Of a stretch of DNA of 64,000 nucleotides, positions 19,824-27,724 are shown piece after piece. Source of the stretch: an uncultured Oscillospiraceae bacterium (GTDB taxonomy: Bacteria; Bacillota; Clostridia; Oscillospirales; Oscillospiraceae). Location of the stretch: contig CAKTNP010000004.1 of NCBI GenBank assembly GCA_934589155.1, positions 62,001 to 126,000 on the forward strand, read 5' to 3'. Positions within the stretch are counted from its first letter, which is position 1; each line of letters begins with the position of its first letter. Made by a program: the position numbers and the translations under genes. Below the pieces are notes generated by a model. That model searched no databases. It was not told the origin of the DNA and saw only the letters and a program-made list of their open reading frames with translations.

Positions 19824-19854
19824 AAAAAATTCCCTCCGGATCCTACCCGGAGGG
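19824..19854 (-). terminator. Rho-independent terminator (second, downstream of xpt)
   Basis: A CCCTCCGG / CCGGAGGG stem followed on the minus strand by AATTTTTT. It insulates dnaA from the lexA-xpt side. Confidence 0.8.
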
Positions 19855-19877
19855 GGAAAAAACACAGAATTCCATAG

Positions 19878-19913
19878 AAAAACAGGGGCAGATGGTTCTC
19901 TGCCCCTGTTTTT
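19878..19913 (-). terminator. Rho-independent terminator of xpt
   Basis: An AAAAACAGGGGCAGA / TCTGCCCCTGTTTTT stem that begins at the xpt stop codon, with a minus-strand T-run. Confidence 0.85.
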
Positions 19914-20490
19914 AGTTCTGTTCCCGGAATTGAAACCCGGTTTCATCGACGCCGTCGATGATGGCCAAAGACTTGATGGGATAGCCCTCCTGCCGGAGGC
20001 TGTCGCCCCCATGCTGAAAGCCCTTTTCCACGGCAATGCCGATGCCCACAAGCTCCGCCCCGGACTGCTTTACAATGTCGATAAGGCCCCGGATGGCCTC
20101 TCCGTGGGCCATAAAGTCGTCCAGGATCAGAATTTTATCCTCCGGCTTCAGCCAGTCCTTGGCGGCAATGAGGGTCACCCGTTTTTTATAGGTATAGGAC
20201 ATGACCTGACTCTGGAACAGGCCCCCCTCAATGTTGTCGCTTTTGGCCTTTTTGGCGAAAATCATGGGGATGCCCCAGCGATAGGCACAGATGGCGGACA
20301 TAGCGATTCCGCTGGCCTCGGCGGTGAGGACCTTCGTCACCCGGGACAGATCGAAGAGCCGGGCAAATTCGTCGGCCAGCTCACCCATGAGTTTTGTATC
20401 GATCTGGTGGTTCAGAAACCCGTCCACCTTCACGACATTTCCCGGCAGGATCCGGCCCTCCCGGCGGATCCGCTCTTCCAGTGCTTTCAT
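19912..20490 (-). CDS. xpt: Xanthine phosphoribosyltransferase
   Basis: A 192-residue purine-salvage enzyme making XMP from xanthine and PRPP. The start MKALEERIRREGRILPG matches the family N-terminus and has GGGAGG upstream; a longer frame begins before the promoter. VDGFLNHQID is typical of Xpt, and the PRPP loop is ILILDDFMAHGEAI (about residues 123-136). In many Firmicutes xpt is controlled by a guanine riboswitch; here only about 30 nt separate the promoter -10 element from the start, so no riboswitch fits. Confidence 0.95.
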   Translation of the reverse strand: MKALEERIRREGRILPGNVVKVDGFLNHQIDTKLMGELADEFARLFDLSRVTKVLTAEASGIAMSAICAYRWGIPMIFAKKAKSDNIEGGLFQSQVMSYTYKKRVTLIAAKDWLKPEDKILILDDFMAHGEAIRGLIDIVKQSGAELVGIGIAVEKGFQHGGDSLRQEGYPIKSLAIIDGVDETGFQFREQN

Positions 20491-20518
20491 AGGCACCCTC
20501 CCAAATTCGTTTTTCTCT

Positions 20519-20547
20519 ATTATGGCCCCGCTTCCGGCAAATTGCAA
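20519..20547 (-). promoter_or_regulatory. xpt promoter
   Basis: Minus strand TTGCAA, 17-nt spacer, CATAAT, in the short gap after the SbcC-like gene. Confidence 0.7.
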
Positions 20548-20553
20548 GCTCTT

Positions 20554-22713
20554 TCAGCGGCCCAGCATCCGGCCCTCCCGGCTCTGGCAGGTGAACAGCA
20601 GGATCTGCCGGTCCTCCCCTTCCTTTTTCAGAAGGTCCAGAGCCCGTTCCAGCCGCCGGTCGTCAAAGCGCACCAGGGCGTCGTCCAGAACAATGGGGAC
20701 CTCGGGTCCCAGCAGCTCCCGACATACCGCCAGCCGCAGGGACAGATAGATCTGATCCAGGGTGCCGTCGCTGCGGCGCAGGGCGCTTTGCAGGGTGGTC
20801 TCCTCCCGGGCCCCGGCGGACAGGGAGAAATCCTCCTCCCACAGGAGCTTGTCATACCGGCCTCCCGTAAGCTCACCCAGAATGTCCCGGGCCTGGGCGG
20901 TGATCCGGGGGGCAAACTGCCGCCGCAGGTCCTCCCCGGCGGTCTTTAGGGCGGCCTGGGCATAGCCCATGGCGGCGTAAATATCCTCCAGCCGGGCGAT
21001 CCGGTTCTTCAGACCGTCGGCCTCGGCGGCCATGGCCCCCGGGTCTCCCTGAGCGGCCTGACGGCCCCGGCTCTGGTTAAGGGCGCTTTGGATCCGGGCC
21101 TGGTCCCCCAGGTTACGGTCCAGGGCCAGCCGGGTCTCCTCCCGGCTCAGGTCCAATTCATCCGGCTCCGCGGGCTCCGGCATCGGGGCCGGGTTTCCGG
21201 CGAGCCGCTCCAGGGTCTCGGCGTGTTCCCGGGCCCGGGCAAGATCCCGCAGGGCCTCTTCCCGCCGGTCCCAGGCTCCAAGAATTTCCCGCTGATGGGA
21301 GACGGCTTGTGCAATGGAGCCCAGGCCCTGGGTCAAAGCGGCTGCTTTGTTCTGAAGACTGCGCCGCCGGGCTTCCAGGGCGGCAATGCGCGCTTCCCGG
21401 TCCCGGATTTCCTGCTTGTATCGGTCCAGAGCGGCGGCATAGTTTTTTGCAATGGGGAGCAGCGCCTCGGGCCGGTCCCCGCCGTAGCTTTTCAGGATTG
21501 CCGCCTTTTCCGTCTGGGCGGCGGCATAGCCTCGGTCCCGCTTTTTCACATCAAGAAGACCGTAAATCAAAAGTCCCAAGGCCAGAATCCCCACGGTGAG
21601 GCCCAACCACAGCTTTACAAAAAGAAGCCCTATGCCCAATGCCAGCAGAGCCCCGGCCCCCAGAATCCAGGGCAGCCTGTTCCCGGCTTTCTGCTGGTCC
21701 AGAATTTCAATCCGTTCCAGATCCTGCCGGGCCCGGTCCACCGGGCTTTCCTCGGACAGCAGGGCAGGGGGGCACTCCGGTGCCTCCGGCGCCGGGGGCA
21801 CCGCGGCGGTGTCCGACTGCAATTGTTCCAGCTCTCCGGACAGCTCTTCCAGCTGCCGGATCCGCTCCCGGGCCTCCTCCGGCCGGGGAAGGTCCCGGAC
21901 CCGGGCCTCCCACCGGTCCGCCTGGGCCTGGGCCTCCTTCTGCCGGTCCCGGGCCAGAGCCAGAGCCGCCTGCTTTTCGGCGGCCTCCCGATAGGATAAA
22001 ACGGCCTCATGACGGTGGAGGGCCTCTTCCTCCTGCCGCAGGGCCCCGGACCGGGCCTCCAGCCGGGCCTGCTCCGTGGTCCGCTCCTCAGCTTGGGTCA
22101 GCCGGTCCTGAAGCTCCGCCAGCCGGGCCTCCGCCTGGGGCAATTGTCCCGTTTTGTTGTGGCGGCAGCGGTTCTGCAGGTCCCGGAGCTGCTTTGCCAA
22201 ATCTAAGCCGGCGGTGCTTTCGCTGCCCGTGGTCACCAGGGCGTTGAGCCGCCGGGCCAGGGCCTCGTCCTGGGTCACCGGCAGGTCGGCCAGCCGAAGA
22301 AAGCCGCTGCGCTGGTATACGGGCCGCTCCACGCCCAGAAGCAGGAGCCCGCAGTTGTCCTTGGTCAATTCCGGTACAGGCTGGCCGGAGTCCGTCTCAT
22401 AGGCCCGGAATTCCCCCATGGGGGTCCGGCCCTTGGTGGTCCTTTGAAGGGTGATGTCCCGGCCCTGCCAGTTCAGATCCATGCGGCCCTCCATGGGCCT
22501 TCCGGACCAGGGCTTGTACCGCTCCTTGTCGGGGATGACCCCCTGCTTGGCCCGCTGTCCCGTGTCGATGCCGTAGAGCATGGCCAAAAGGAAGGCACAC
22601 CAGGTGGACTTTCCCCACTCGTTGGGCTCTTCAATCAGATTGAGCCCCGGCGTCAAAGTCAGGGTCTGCCCTTCCAGCTTACCGAAAACGGCGGTCATGG
22701 ATTTCAAAATCAT
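20554..22713 (-). CDS. yhaN: SbcC/YhaN-type AAA ATPase with membrane hairpin
   Basis: A 719-residue SMC/Rad50-like ATPase, partner of the nuclease encoded just upstream. The start MILKSMTAVFGKLEG overlaps the upstream stop by 4 nt; the longer frame reads into that gene. Walker A is atypical, EPNEWGKST near residue 37, lacking the usual first glycine but fitting the YhaN group. Long arginine/glutamate-rich coiled coils follow, interrupted by two adjacent hydrophobic segments (about residues 350-395: LPWILGAGALLALG..., LGLTVGILALGLLIYG) that YhaN proteins also have. Walker B is VPIVLDDALVRFD and the C-terminus is ILLFTCQSRE. The likely role is processing of DNA ends or hairpins; membrane association is inferred from the hydrophobic hairpin. 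Confidence 0.85.
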   Translation of the reverse strand: MILKSMTAVFGKLEGQTLTLTPGLNLIEEPNEWGKSTWCAFLLAMLYGIDTGQRAKQGVIPDKERYKPWSGRPMEGRMDLNWQGRDITLQRTTKGRTPMGEFRAYETDSGQPVPELTKDNCGLLLLGVERPVYQRSGFLRLADLPVTQDEALARRLNALVTTGSESTAGLDLAKQLRDLQNRCRHNKTGQLPQAEARLAELQDRLTQAEERTTEQARLEARSGALRQEEEALHRHEAVLSYREAAEKQAALALARDRQKEAQAQADRWEARVRDLPRPEEARERIRQLEELSGELEQLQSDTAAVPPAPEAPECPPALLSEESPVDRARQDLERIEILDQQKAGNRLPWILGAGALLALGIGLLFVKLWLGLTVGILALGLLIYGLLDVKKRDRGYAAAQTEKAAILKSYGGDRPEALLPIAKNYAAALDRYKQEIRDREARIAALEARRRSLQNKAAALTQGLGSIAQAVSHQREILGAWDRREEALRDLARAREHAETLERLAGNPAPMPEPAEPDELDLSREETRLALDRNLGDQARIQSALNQSRGRQAAQGDPGAMAAEADGLKNRIARLEDIYAAMGYAQAALKTAGEDLRRQFAPRITAQARDILGELTGGRYDKLLWEEDFSLSAGAREETTLQSALRRSDGTLDQIYLSLRLAVCRELLGPEVPIVLDDALVRFDDRRLERALDLLKKEGEDRQILLFTCQSREGRMLGR

Positions 22714-23792
22714 GGCAGCTCCACCTCCCCTCCGTCCAACAGCCGGCGGCTGAGCCGGGCGGCCAGAATCAGCCGCCGGCGCTGGGTCTCGTCCTGGGCC
22801 TGCTCCGCCTGCTGCCGCAGCAGGGCAAAATACCGACCCTCCAGGCTGTCGTCTCCGGCGGCCTGCCACAGGTCGGCCTTGGGCCGGGTGGCATCCCGCA
22901 GGGTCAGAGCGCGGAAACGGGAGGACAGCTCTTTTTCCAGAGCTCCCAGGTCCAGGGTCTGGGATTCTCCCGTAAAGGTCACCCGGTAAATGTCCCGTCC
23001 CGGGTCCCCCGGCAGGGTGTCCAGAGCGGTGGCGGGGTCCTCCCCGGCCTCTAGAGACACGTCATAATAAGCCCGGGCCCCCAGGGGGAGAAATTCCGCC
23101 CTGGCACCCTCTTCGTCCAGGTCCACAAGATAGATTCCCTTGGCCCCCGTCTCGTCAAAGCCCCGTCCCATGGGGCAGCCGGGCCAGGCGCAGAGGGTGG
23201 ATCCGGCTAAAATTTGCCCCGCCTTGTGGGTGTGGCCCAGAGCCAGATAGTCTAAGCCCGAGGCGGCAATCTCACCCCGGGAAATGGGGCAGTAGCGGCC
23301 GCCGTCTCCGGTGACCTCCCCGTGGAGCACCATAATATGGTATCTCTCCGGCCCCTGCCGTCGGAAACCGGTCAGAAGGTCCGGGCAGTCCATGTCCTGG
23401 TACCCGGCTCCGTAGACCCGGCAGTCCAGCTCCGGCAGCACCAGGGAGGAAAGAGCCTGTTTTGTGAAAATATGCACGTTTTCCGGGAACTTTCCCAGAA
23501 AATAGGGAGAATCATAGGTAACATAGTCGTGATTGCCCGGGGCAATGAATACGGGAATGTCCAGAGAGCCCAGGGCGGCGGCCAGGGCCTCCCGGCTGTC
23601 CAGGGTGGCCTGGGGCCGGTCAAACAGATCCCCGGACAGCAGCACCAGCTGGGCCCCCTGGTCCCGGGCGGTCCTTGCCAGAAGCTCCGGCAGGGCCAGC
23701 TGCTCCCTGCGGGCTTCCACCGCCAGGTCAGGCGGCAGACCCCGGAACAGAGAGTCCAGGTGCAGGTCTGCGGCGTGGAGTATCTTAATCAT
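22710..23792 (-). CDS. yhaO: SbcD/YhaO-type DNA repair exonuclease
   Basis: A 360-residue calcineurin-like phosphoesterase of the Mre11/SbcD/YhaO family. Metal ligands are visible in order: HAADLHLDS, LSGDLFDRP, PGNHDYVTYDS, VLHGEV and LALGHTHKAG. The start MIKILHAADLHLD overlaps the ymdB 3' end by 8 nt. The overlap with the ATPase gene downstream (ATGA) supports a YhaO-YhaN complex analogous to SbcCD, resecting or nicking abnormal DNA ends. It is third in the lexA operon. Confidence 0.88.
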   Translation of the reverse strand: MIKILHAADLHLDSLFRGLPPDLAVEARREQLALPELLARTARDQGAQLVLLSGDLFDRPQATLDSREALAAALGSLDIPVFIAPGNHDYVTYDSPYFLGKFPENVHIFTKQALSSLVLPELDCRVYGAGYQDMDCPDLLTGFRRQGPERYHIMVLHGEVTGDGGRYCPISRGEIAASGLDYLALGHTHKAGQILAGSTLCAWPGCPMGRGFDETGAKGIYLVDLDEEGARAEFLPLGARAYYDVSLEAGEDPATALDTLPGDPGRDIYRVTFTGESQTLDLGALEKELSSRFRALTLRDATRPKADLWQAAGDDSLEGRYFALLRQQAEQAQDETQRRRLILAARLSRRLLDGGEVELP

Positions 23793-24561
23793 AAACGGCG
23801 ATCCTTTCTGCGTGGACGCATCGGCCCGTAGCCCCGTCCAGGGTGAAAAGGGCTCCCTCCAGTTTGCCGGGGCCCGGGGCGGGCTGGTATCGGGCATAGA
23901 CGTCCCCCCGGAATTTTTGAATGGACAACTCCGGCCGGATGCCCAGTACCGAAATTTTCGGCCCCGTCATGCCGAGATCCGTCTGGTACCCCGTGCCCTT
24001 CGGCAGAATCTGGGTGTCCGCTGTGGGCACATGGGTATGGGTGCCCCACAGAGCTCCCACCCTGCCGTCCAGGACATAGCCCATGGCCAGCTTTTCGCTG
24101 GTGGCCTCGGCGTGAAACTCCGTCAGGATAAATTTGGTGTCAATTTTCGGCAGAATTTTCTCCACCAGCAAAAAGGGATTGTCCGGGGTGAAATCCATGT
24201 TGCATCGCCCGATGAGGTCGATGAGGGCCACGGGGCCCTTATTCGTTTCAAAAATGCCCCAGCCCCGGCCCGGGGTCTGGGGGGCCAGATTGGCGGGCCG
24301 CAGGATCCGGGGGCAGTCGTCCAGATAGTTGCAGATGCTCCTTTGGCGGAAGGTGTGGTTGCCCAGGGTGATGACGTCGACCCCGGCGTCTAAGATTTCC
24401 TCCGCCTGGTCCGGGGTGATGCCCACCACGGCGGCGTTTTCTCCGTTGACCACCGTAAAGTCCGCCTTCGTCTCCCGAATCAGCCCCCGGAGCTTCCGGC
24501 GGATCATGGCAAGACCTGTATCCGCCACCACGTCCCCCACGGCTAAAATGTTCAGTTCCAT
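23785..24561 (-). CDS. ymdB: YmdB-family metallophosphoesterase
   Basis: A 258-residue member of the TIGR00282/YmdB family; the B. subtilis protein hydrolyses 2',3'-cyclic AMP and influences biofilm versus motility. Motifs: VGDVVADTG, VNGENAA, TLGNHTF, TEFHAEATSEK and GTHTHVPTAD, which supply the two-metal site. The start MELNILAVGD is chosen for its GGAGG site; the upstream in-frame ATG has none. It follows lexA by 14 bp and overlaps yhaO by 8 bp, so it belongs to the LexA-controlled operon. Confidence 0.9.
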   Translation of the reverse strand: MELNILAVGDVVADTGLAMIRRKLRGLIRETKADFTVVNGENAAVVGITPDQAEEILDAGVDVITLGNHTFRQRSICNYLDDCPRILRPANLAPQTPGRGWGIFETNKGPVALIDLIGRCNMDFTPDNPFLLVEKILPKIDTKFILTEFHAEATSEKLAMGYVLDGRVGALWGTHTHVPTADTQILPKGTGYQTDLGMTGPKISVLGIRPELSIQKFRGDVYARYQPAPGPGKLEGALFTLDGATGRCVHAERIAVYD

Positions 24562-24575
24562 GCTGCGCCTCCGGC

Positions 24576-25157
24576 TCAATACTCCCGGAACACGGCCTTC
24601 ACCAGGCCCAGGATCCGGGCTTTTTTTCCGTCAATGGGGGAGTAGGCCGGGTTTTCCGGCATCAGCTTCACGTCCCCGCCGGTGAGCCGCAGCCGCTTCA
24701 CCGTGGCCTCGTCCTCCAGCAGGGCCACCACGATCTCCCCGTCCCGGGCTTCGGGTTGGGGCCGGACCACCACCAGGTCTCCGTTCAGGATCCCGGCACC
24801 AACCATGCTGTCCCCCCGGACCCGGAGAGCAAAGCAGCTGGGGTCTCCGTCCCAGGCCAGGCTCCCCGTCCGGTTCTCAAAGGCCAGAATGGGCAGCCCT
24901 GCCGTTACCGTGCCCAGAATGGGAATCTGGCCGGTTTTCTCTCGGACGGCGGGGGCGGACATGGCCCTTTTTTTCCCGGGCTCCGCGAAAAGCTCCCCCT
25001 TTTCCCGAAGCTGGTCCAGGTGATACTTCACCGAGGCCGTGGACCGCAGGCCCACCCCGGCGCCGATCTCCCGGATGGAGGGAGCGTAGCCGTTGTCCGC
25101 CATGAAGTCCATGATAAATCGGAGGATTTCCTCCTGCTTGTTGCTGGTCCTGGCCAT
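24576..25157 (-). CDS. lexA: SOS repressor LexA
   Basis: A 193-residue LexA. An N-terminal winged helix (IMDFMADNGYAPSIREIGAG...STASVKYHLDQL) is followed by the self-cleavage domain with the Ala-Gly scissile bond in VTAGLPIL, the catalytic Ser in RGDSMVGAGI and the catalytic Lys in EDEATVKRL. The gene is the first of lexA-ymdB-yhaO-yhaN, and a LexA box overlaps its promoter, so it is self-regulated as is usual. The ATG follows AAGGAGACAGTGCC. Confidence 0.97.
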   Translation of the reverse strand: MARTSNKQEEILRFIMDFMADNGYAPSIREIGAGVGLRSTASVKYHLDQLREKGELFAEPGKKRAMSAPAVREKTGQIPILGTVTAGLPILAFENRTGSLAWDGDPSCFALRVRGDSMVGAGILNGDLVVVRPQPEARDGEIVVALLEDEATVKRLRLTGGDVKLMPENPAYSPIDGKKARILGLVKAVFREY

Positions 25158-25189
25158 GGCACTGTCTCCTTACATTTTGTATTTCTTTT

Positions 25190-25218
25190 ATCATACCACA
25201 GACGGCGGTAAAACGCAA
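25190..25218 (-). promoter_or_regulatory. lexA promoter
   Basis: Minus strand TTGCGT, 17-nt spacer, TATGAT; the -35 overlaps the SOS box. Confidence 0.65.
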
Positions 25219-25228
25219 ACGAATGTTC
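25217..25228. promoter_or_regulatory. LexA (SOS) box
   Basis: AAAC-GAAT-GTTC, one base off the Gram-positive core GAAC-N4-GTTC, placed over the -35 of the lexA promoter. Confidence 0.7.
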
Positions 25229-25550
25229 ACGCACCGCCACGATTTTTCGCTTCGTCCGCCATATAACGGGTGTCCGCTGGGCGGACGGTTTTGTGCCCCT
25301 AACTCCCTTCGCCGGGGCCGCCACTGGGACACTTCGTCAAAACTGCCGAAAGAAACCCAAAGAATTTCTACCGAAATTTTTCCTTTTTCCGCAAAAAGGA
25401 CTAGAAATCCGAAAAGGCATATGTTAGAATGCTATGTAGCGAACGTTGGGCTTTAGGAAATTTCCGGGTCCGGCCTTTGCTTCCAAAAATTCACTTTTTT
25501 GGTCCAATTCACTTTTCCGGAATACCGGTTAATGGAGGGTAAAGTAATCT
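25229..25550. other. Intergenic region upstream of the decarboxylase operon
   Basis: No gene is seen. It contains a GTCCGC/GCGGAC hairpin near 25270-25285, a possible extended -10 (TGTTAGAAT, 25422-25430) with a poor -35, and an 11-bp direct repeat AATTCACTTTT at 25488-25498 and 25506-25516, 18 bp apart, upstream of the GGAGGG ribosome site. Confidence 0.5.
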
Positions 25551-26954
25551 ATGGCACAGAAAGTACAAATTACCGAAACGGTCCTTCGGGACGCCAACCA
25601 GTCCCTCATGGCCACCCGCCTGCCTTACAGCGATTACGAGGGCATCCTCGGCGCAATGGACAAGGCCGGGTACTACTCCATCGAGTGCTGGGGCGGAGCC
25701 ACCTTTGACTCCTGCCTGCGCTACCTGGACGAGGATCCCTGGGAGCGGCTGCGGAACCTGCGGAAGAATCTGCCCAACACCAAGCTGCAGATGCTGCTGC
25801 GGGGCCAGAACCTCTTGGGCTACAAGCACTATCACGACGACGTGGTGGAGAAGTTCGTGGAGCTGTCCATCAAGAACGGCATCGACATTCTGCGGATCTT
25901 CGACGCCCTGAACGATTTCCGGAACATCGGGACCGCTCTGGATGCCACCAAGAAGTACGCCACGCCCAACACCATCGCCTCCGGCTGCATCTCCTACACC
26001 CAGAGCCCCGTGCACACCGTGGAGAAATATGTCGCCATGTGCAGAGAGCTGAAGAACATGGGCTTCGACACCATCTGCCTGAAGGATATGGCCGGCACCA
26101 TGAGCCCCTATGAGGCCGAGCACCTCATCAAGGGCATCAAGGACGCCGTGGGCGACATGCCTCTGATCCTGCACACCCACTGCACCACCGGCATGGCCTA
26201 CATGACCCTGACCAAGGCCATTGAATCCGGCATCGACGTCATCGATACCGCCACCTCCTGCTTCTCCGGCGGCACCAGCCAGCCCGCCACCGAGACCATG
26301 TTCTATGCCCTGCAGCAGTACGGCGTGGAGACCGGCCTGGACGAGAAGATCATCAACGAGGTCAACGACTACTTCAAGCCCATCAAGCAGAAGTACATCG
26401 ACTCCGGCCGCATCAACCCCAAGTCCATGGGCACCGACGCCATGGCTCTGGTGTACAAGGTCCCCGGCGGCATGCTGTCCAACATGATCGCCAACCTGAC
26501 CGATATGCACGCCATGGATAAGTTCGACGAGGCCTTGGCCGAGATTCCCAACGTCCGCAAGGACCTGGGCTATCCTCCTCTGGTCACCCCCCTGTCCCAG
26601 ATGGTGGGCAACCAGGCCGTGACCAACGTTCTGCTGGGCGAGCGCTATAAGCAGATCTCCAAGGAAGTCAAGAACTACTTCAAGGGCGAGTACGGCATTG
26701 CCCCCGCCCCCGTCAACGAAGAGCTGCAGGAGAAGATCCTGGGCCAGGGCGGCAAGCCCGTGGACTGCCGGATCGAGGACAGCAAGCGCACCGGCGAGGA
26801 GTTTAAGAAGGCCAAGGAGGCCCTGGGCGACCTGTGCCGCAGCGAGGAAGATGTGATGAGCTACATCTGCTACCCCGACCAGACCATGAAGTTCCTGAAG
26901 GAGCGGCGGGCGAAGGAAGAGAACGTCGCCACCTATACCATTGAAGAGGCATAA
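25551..26954 (+). CDS. oadA: Oxaloacetate decarboxylase alpha subunit (carboxyltransferase)
   Basis: A 467-residue TIM-barrel carboxyltransferase that moves the carboxyl group of oxaloacetate to carrier-bound biotin. Start of the barrel: ITETVLRDANQSLMATR, with the metal-site Asp; CWGGATFDSCLRYL; LRGQNLLGY; the ICLKDMAG segment carries the catalytic lysine; LHTHCTTGMAYMT gives the His ligands. The fused biotin domain of enteric OadA is missing; the carrier is a separate gene two positions downstream. With the membrane beta subunit in the same operon it should form a Na+-exporting decarboxylase. A related pyruvate-carboxylase or transcarboxylase 5S role cannot be excluded from sequence alone. 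Confidence 0.9.
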   Translation: MAQKVQITETVLRDANQSLMATRLPYSDYEGILGAMDKAGYYSIECWGGATFDSCLRYLDEDPWERLRNLRKNLPNTKLQMLLRGQNLLGYKHYHDDVVEKFVELSIKNGIDILRIFDALNDFRNIGTALDATKKYATPNTIASGCISYTQSPVHTVEKYVAMCRELKNMGFDTICLKDMAGTMSPYEAEHLIKGIKDAVGDMPLILHTHCTTGMAYMTLTKAIESGIDVIDTATSCFSGGTSQPATETMFYALQQYGVETGLDEKIINEVNDYFKPIKQKYIDSGRINPKSMGTDAMALVYKVPGGMLSNMIANLTDMHAMDKFDEALAEIPNVRKDLGYPPLVTPLSQMVGNQAVTNVLLGERYKQISKEVKNYFKGEYGIAPAPVNEELQEKILGQGGKPVDCRIEDSKRTGEEFKKAKEALGDLCRSEEDVMSYICYPDQTMKFLKERRAKEENVATYTIEEA

Positions 26955-26966
26955 GGAGGTTTTCAC

Positions 26967-27314
26967 ATGTTACTGTTAGCTTCCACCGGCGAGAAGCTGG
27001 GCATCGGCCCCGCCGCCGGCTATGCTCTGCTGGGCTATGCCGTGGTGTTCTTCGGCATCGTGCTTCTGATGTGCGTCATGCTCATCATGGGCAAGATCTT
27101 CACCGCCAAGGCTGCCAAGGAGAAGGCCGCGGCCCCTGCCGCTCCGGCTCCCGCCGCCGCACCCGCTGCCCCTGAGGCTCCCGGCTCCGCCGGCGAGCTG
27201 AAGCTCTACGATACCGATCCCAAGACCGCCGCCATGGTCATGGCCATTGTGGCGGATAAGATGCACAAGCCCCTGAACGAACTGCGGTTCAAATCCATCA
27301 AGGAGGTCAAGTGA
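26967..27314 (+). CDS. Sodium-pump decarboxylase gamma-type subunit (OadG-like)
   Basis: A 115-residue protein: one membrane helix (about residues 17-43), a long Ala/Pro linker ([18 protein letters not shown]), then a soluble tail [20 protein letters not shown]. This layout, and its position between alpha subunit and biotin carrier, identify the small anchoring subunit that joins the carboxyltransferase to the beta pump. It has an AAGGAGG site and ends 2 bp before the carrier start. Confidence 0.82.
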   Translation: MLLLASTGEKLGIGPAAGYALLGYAVVFFGIVLLMCVMLIMGKIFTAKAAKEKAAAPAAPAPAAAPAAPEAPGSAGELKLYDTDPKTAAMVMAIVADKMHKPLNELRFKSIKEVK

Positions 27315-27316
27315 AA

Positions 27317-27712
27317 ATGAAATATAAGGTCACTCTGAACGGCCGCACCTATGAGGTGGAGGTCGAGGACGGCAAGGCAATGCTTCTGGACGAGTATGAG
27401 GCTTACGCCCCGGCTCCCGCCGCCGCTCCTGCTGCTGCCGCTCCCGCCGCTGCTCCTGCCGCAGCTCCCGCCCCCGCCGCTCCCGTGGTCACCGGCGCCG
27501 GCGAGCCCGTGAACGCCCCCATGCCCGGCACCATTCTGAAGGTCAACGTGTCCCAGGGCCAGGCCGTGAAGGCCGGCGACTGCCTGGTGGTGCTGGAGGC
27601 CATGAAGATGGAGAACGAGATCCTGGCTCCCAAGGACGGCACCGTGACTCAGGTGGTCGTGACCAAGGGCGCTGCCGTGGATACCGGCGCTCCCCTGGTG
27701 GTCCTTGGTTAA
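27317..27712 (+). CDS. Biotin carboxyl carrier subunit
   Basis: A 131-residue carrier: an N-terminal strand [19 protein letters not shown], an Ala/Pro hinge (about residues 33-60), then a biotinyl domain with the biotin-accepting lysine in EAMKMENEI and the GTI..V..G fold residues. It shuttles carboxybiotin between the carboxyltransferase and the membrane pump. Two starts are possible: GTG overlapping the upstream stop, or ATG 6 nt later, which is better spaced from AGGAGG and is used here. Confidence 0.92.
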   Translation: MKYKVTLNGRTYEVEVEDGKAMLLDEYEAYAPAPAAAPAAAAPAAAPAAAPAPAAPVVTGAGEPVNAPMPGTILKVNVSQGQAVKAGDCLVVLEAMKMENEILAPKDGTVTQVVVTKGAAVDTGAPLVVLG

Positions 27713-27724
27713 GGAGGACGCTCC

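Larger units (their letters stand above)
19587..19911 (-). other. dnaA upstream region
   Basis: This gap holds no gene. From the xpt side it contains a terminator (19832-19854), about 120 bp with no recognised signal, the dnaA promoter (19676-19704) and the dnaA leader with a stable hairpin (19623-19651). I saw no consensus DnaA box here, unlike the incA/incB region of B. subtilis. Confidence 0.6.

Noticed and set aside
20491..20553. Guanine riboswitch upstream of xpt
   Set aside because: The promoter -10 element is only about 30 nt from the start; there is no room for the aptamer.
25509..26966. 485-residue minus-strand frame across oadA
   Set aside because: Exact antisense of a well-recognised carboxyltransferase gene.
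27403..27480. Repeated GCC/GCT-rich tract as a tandem repeat locus
   Set aside because: It is the Ala/Pro hinge of the biotin carrier, a normal feature of these proteins.
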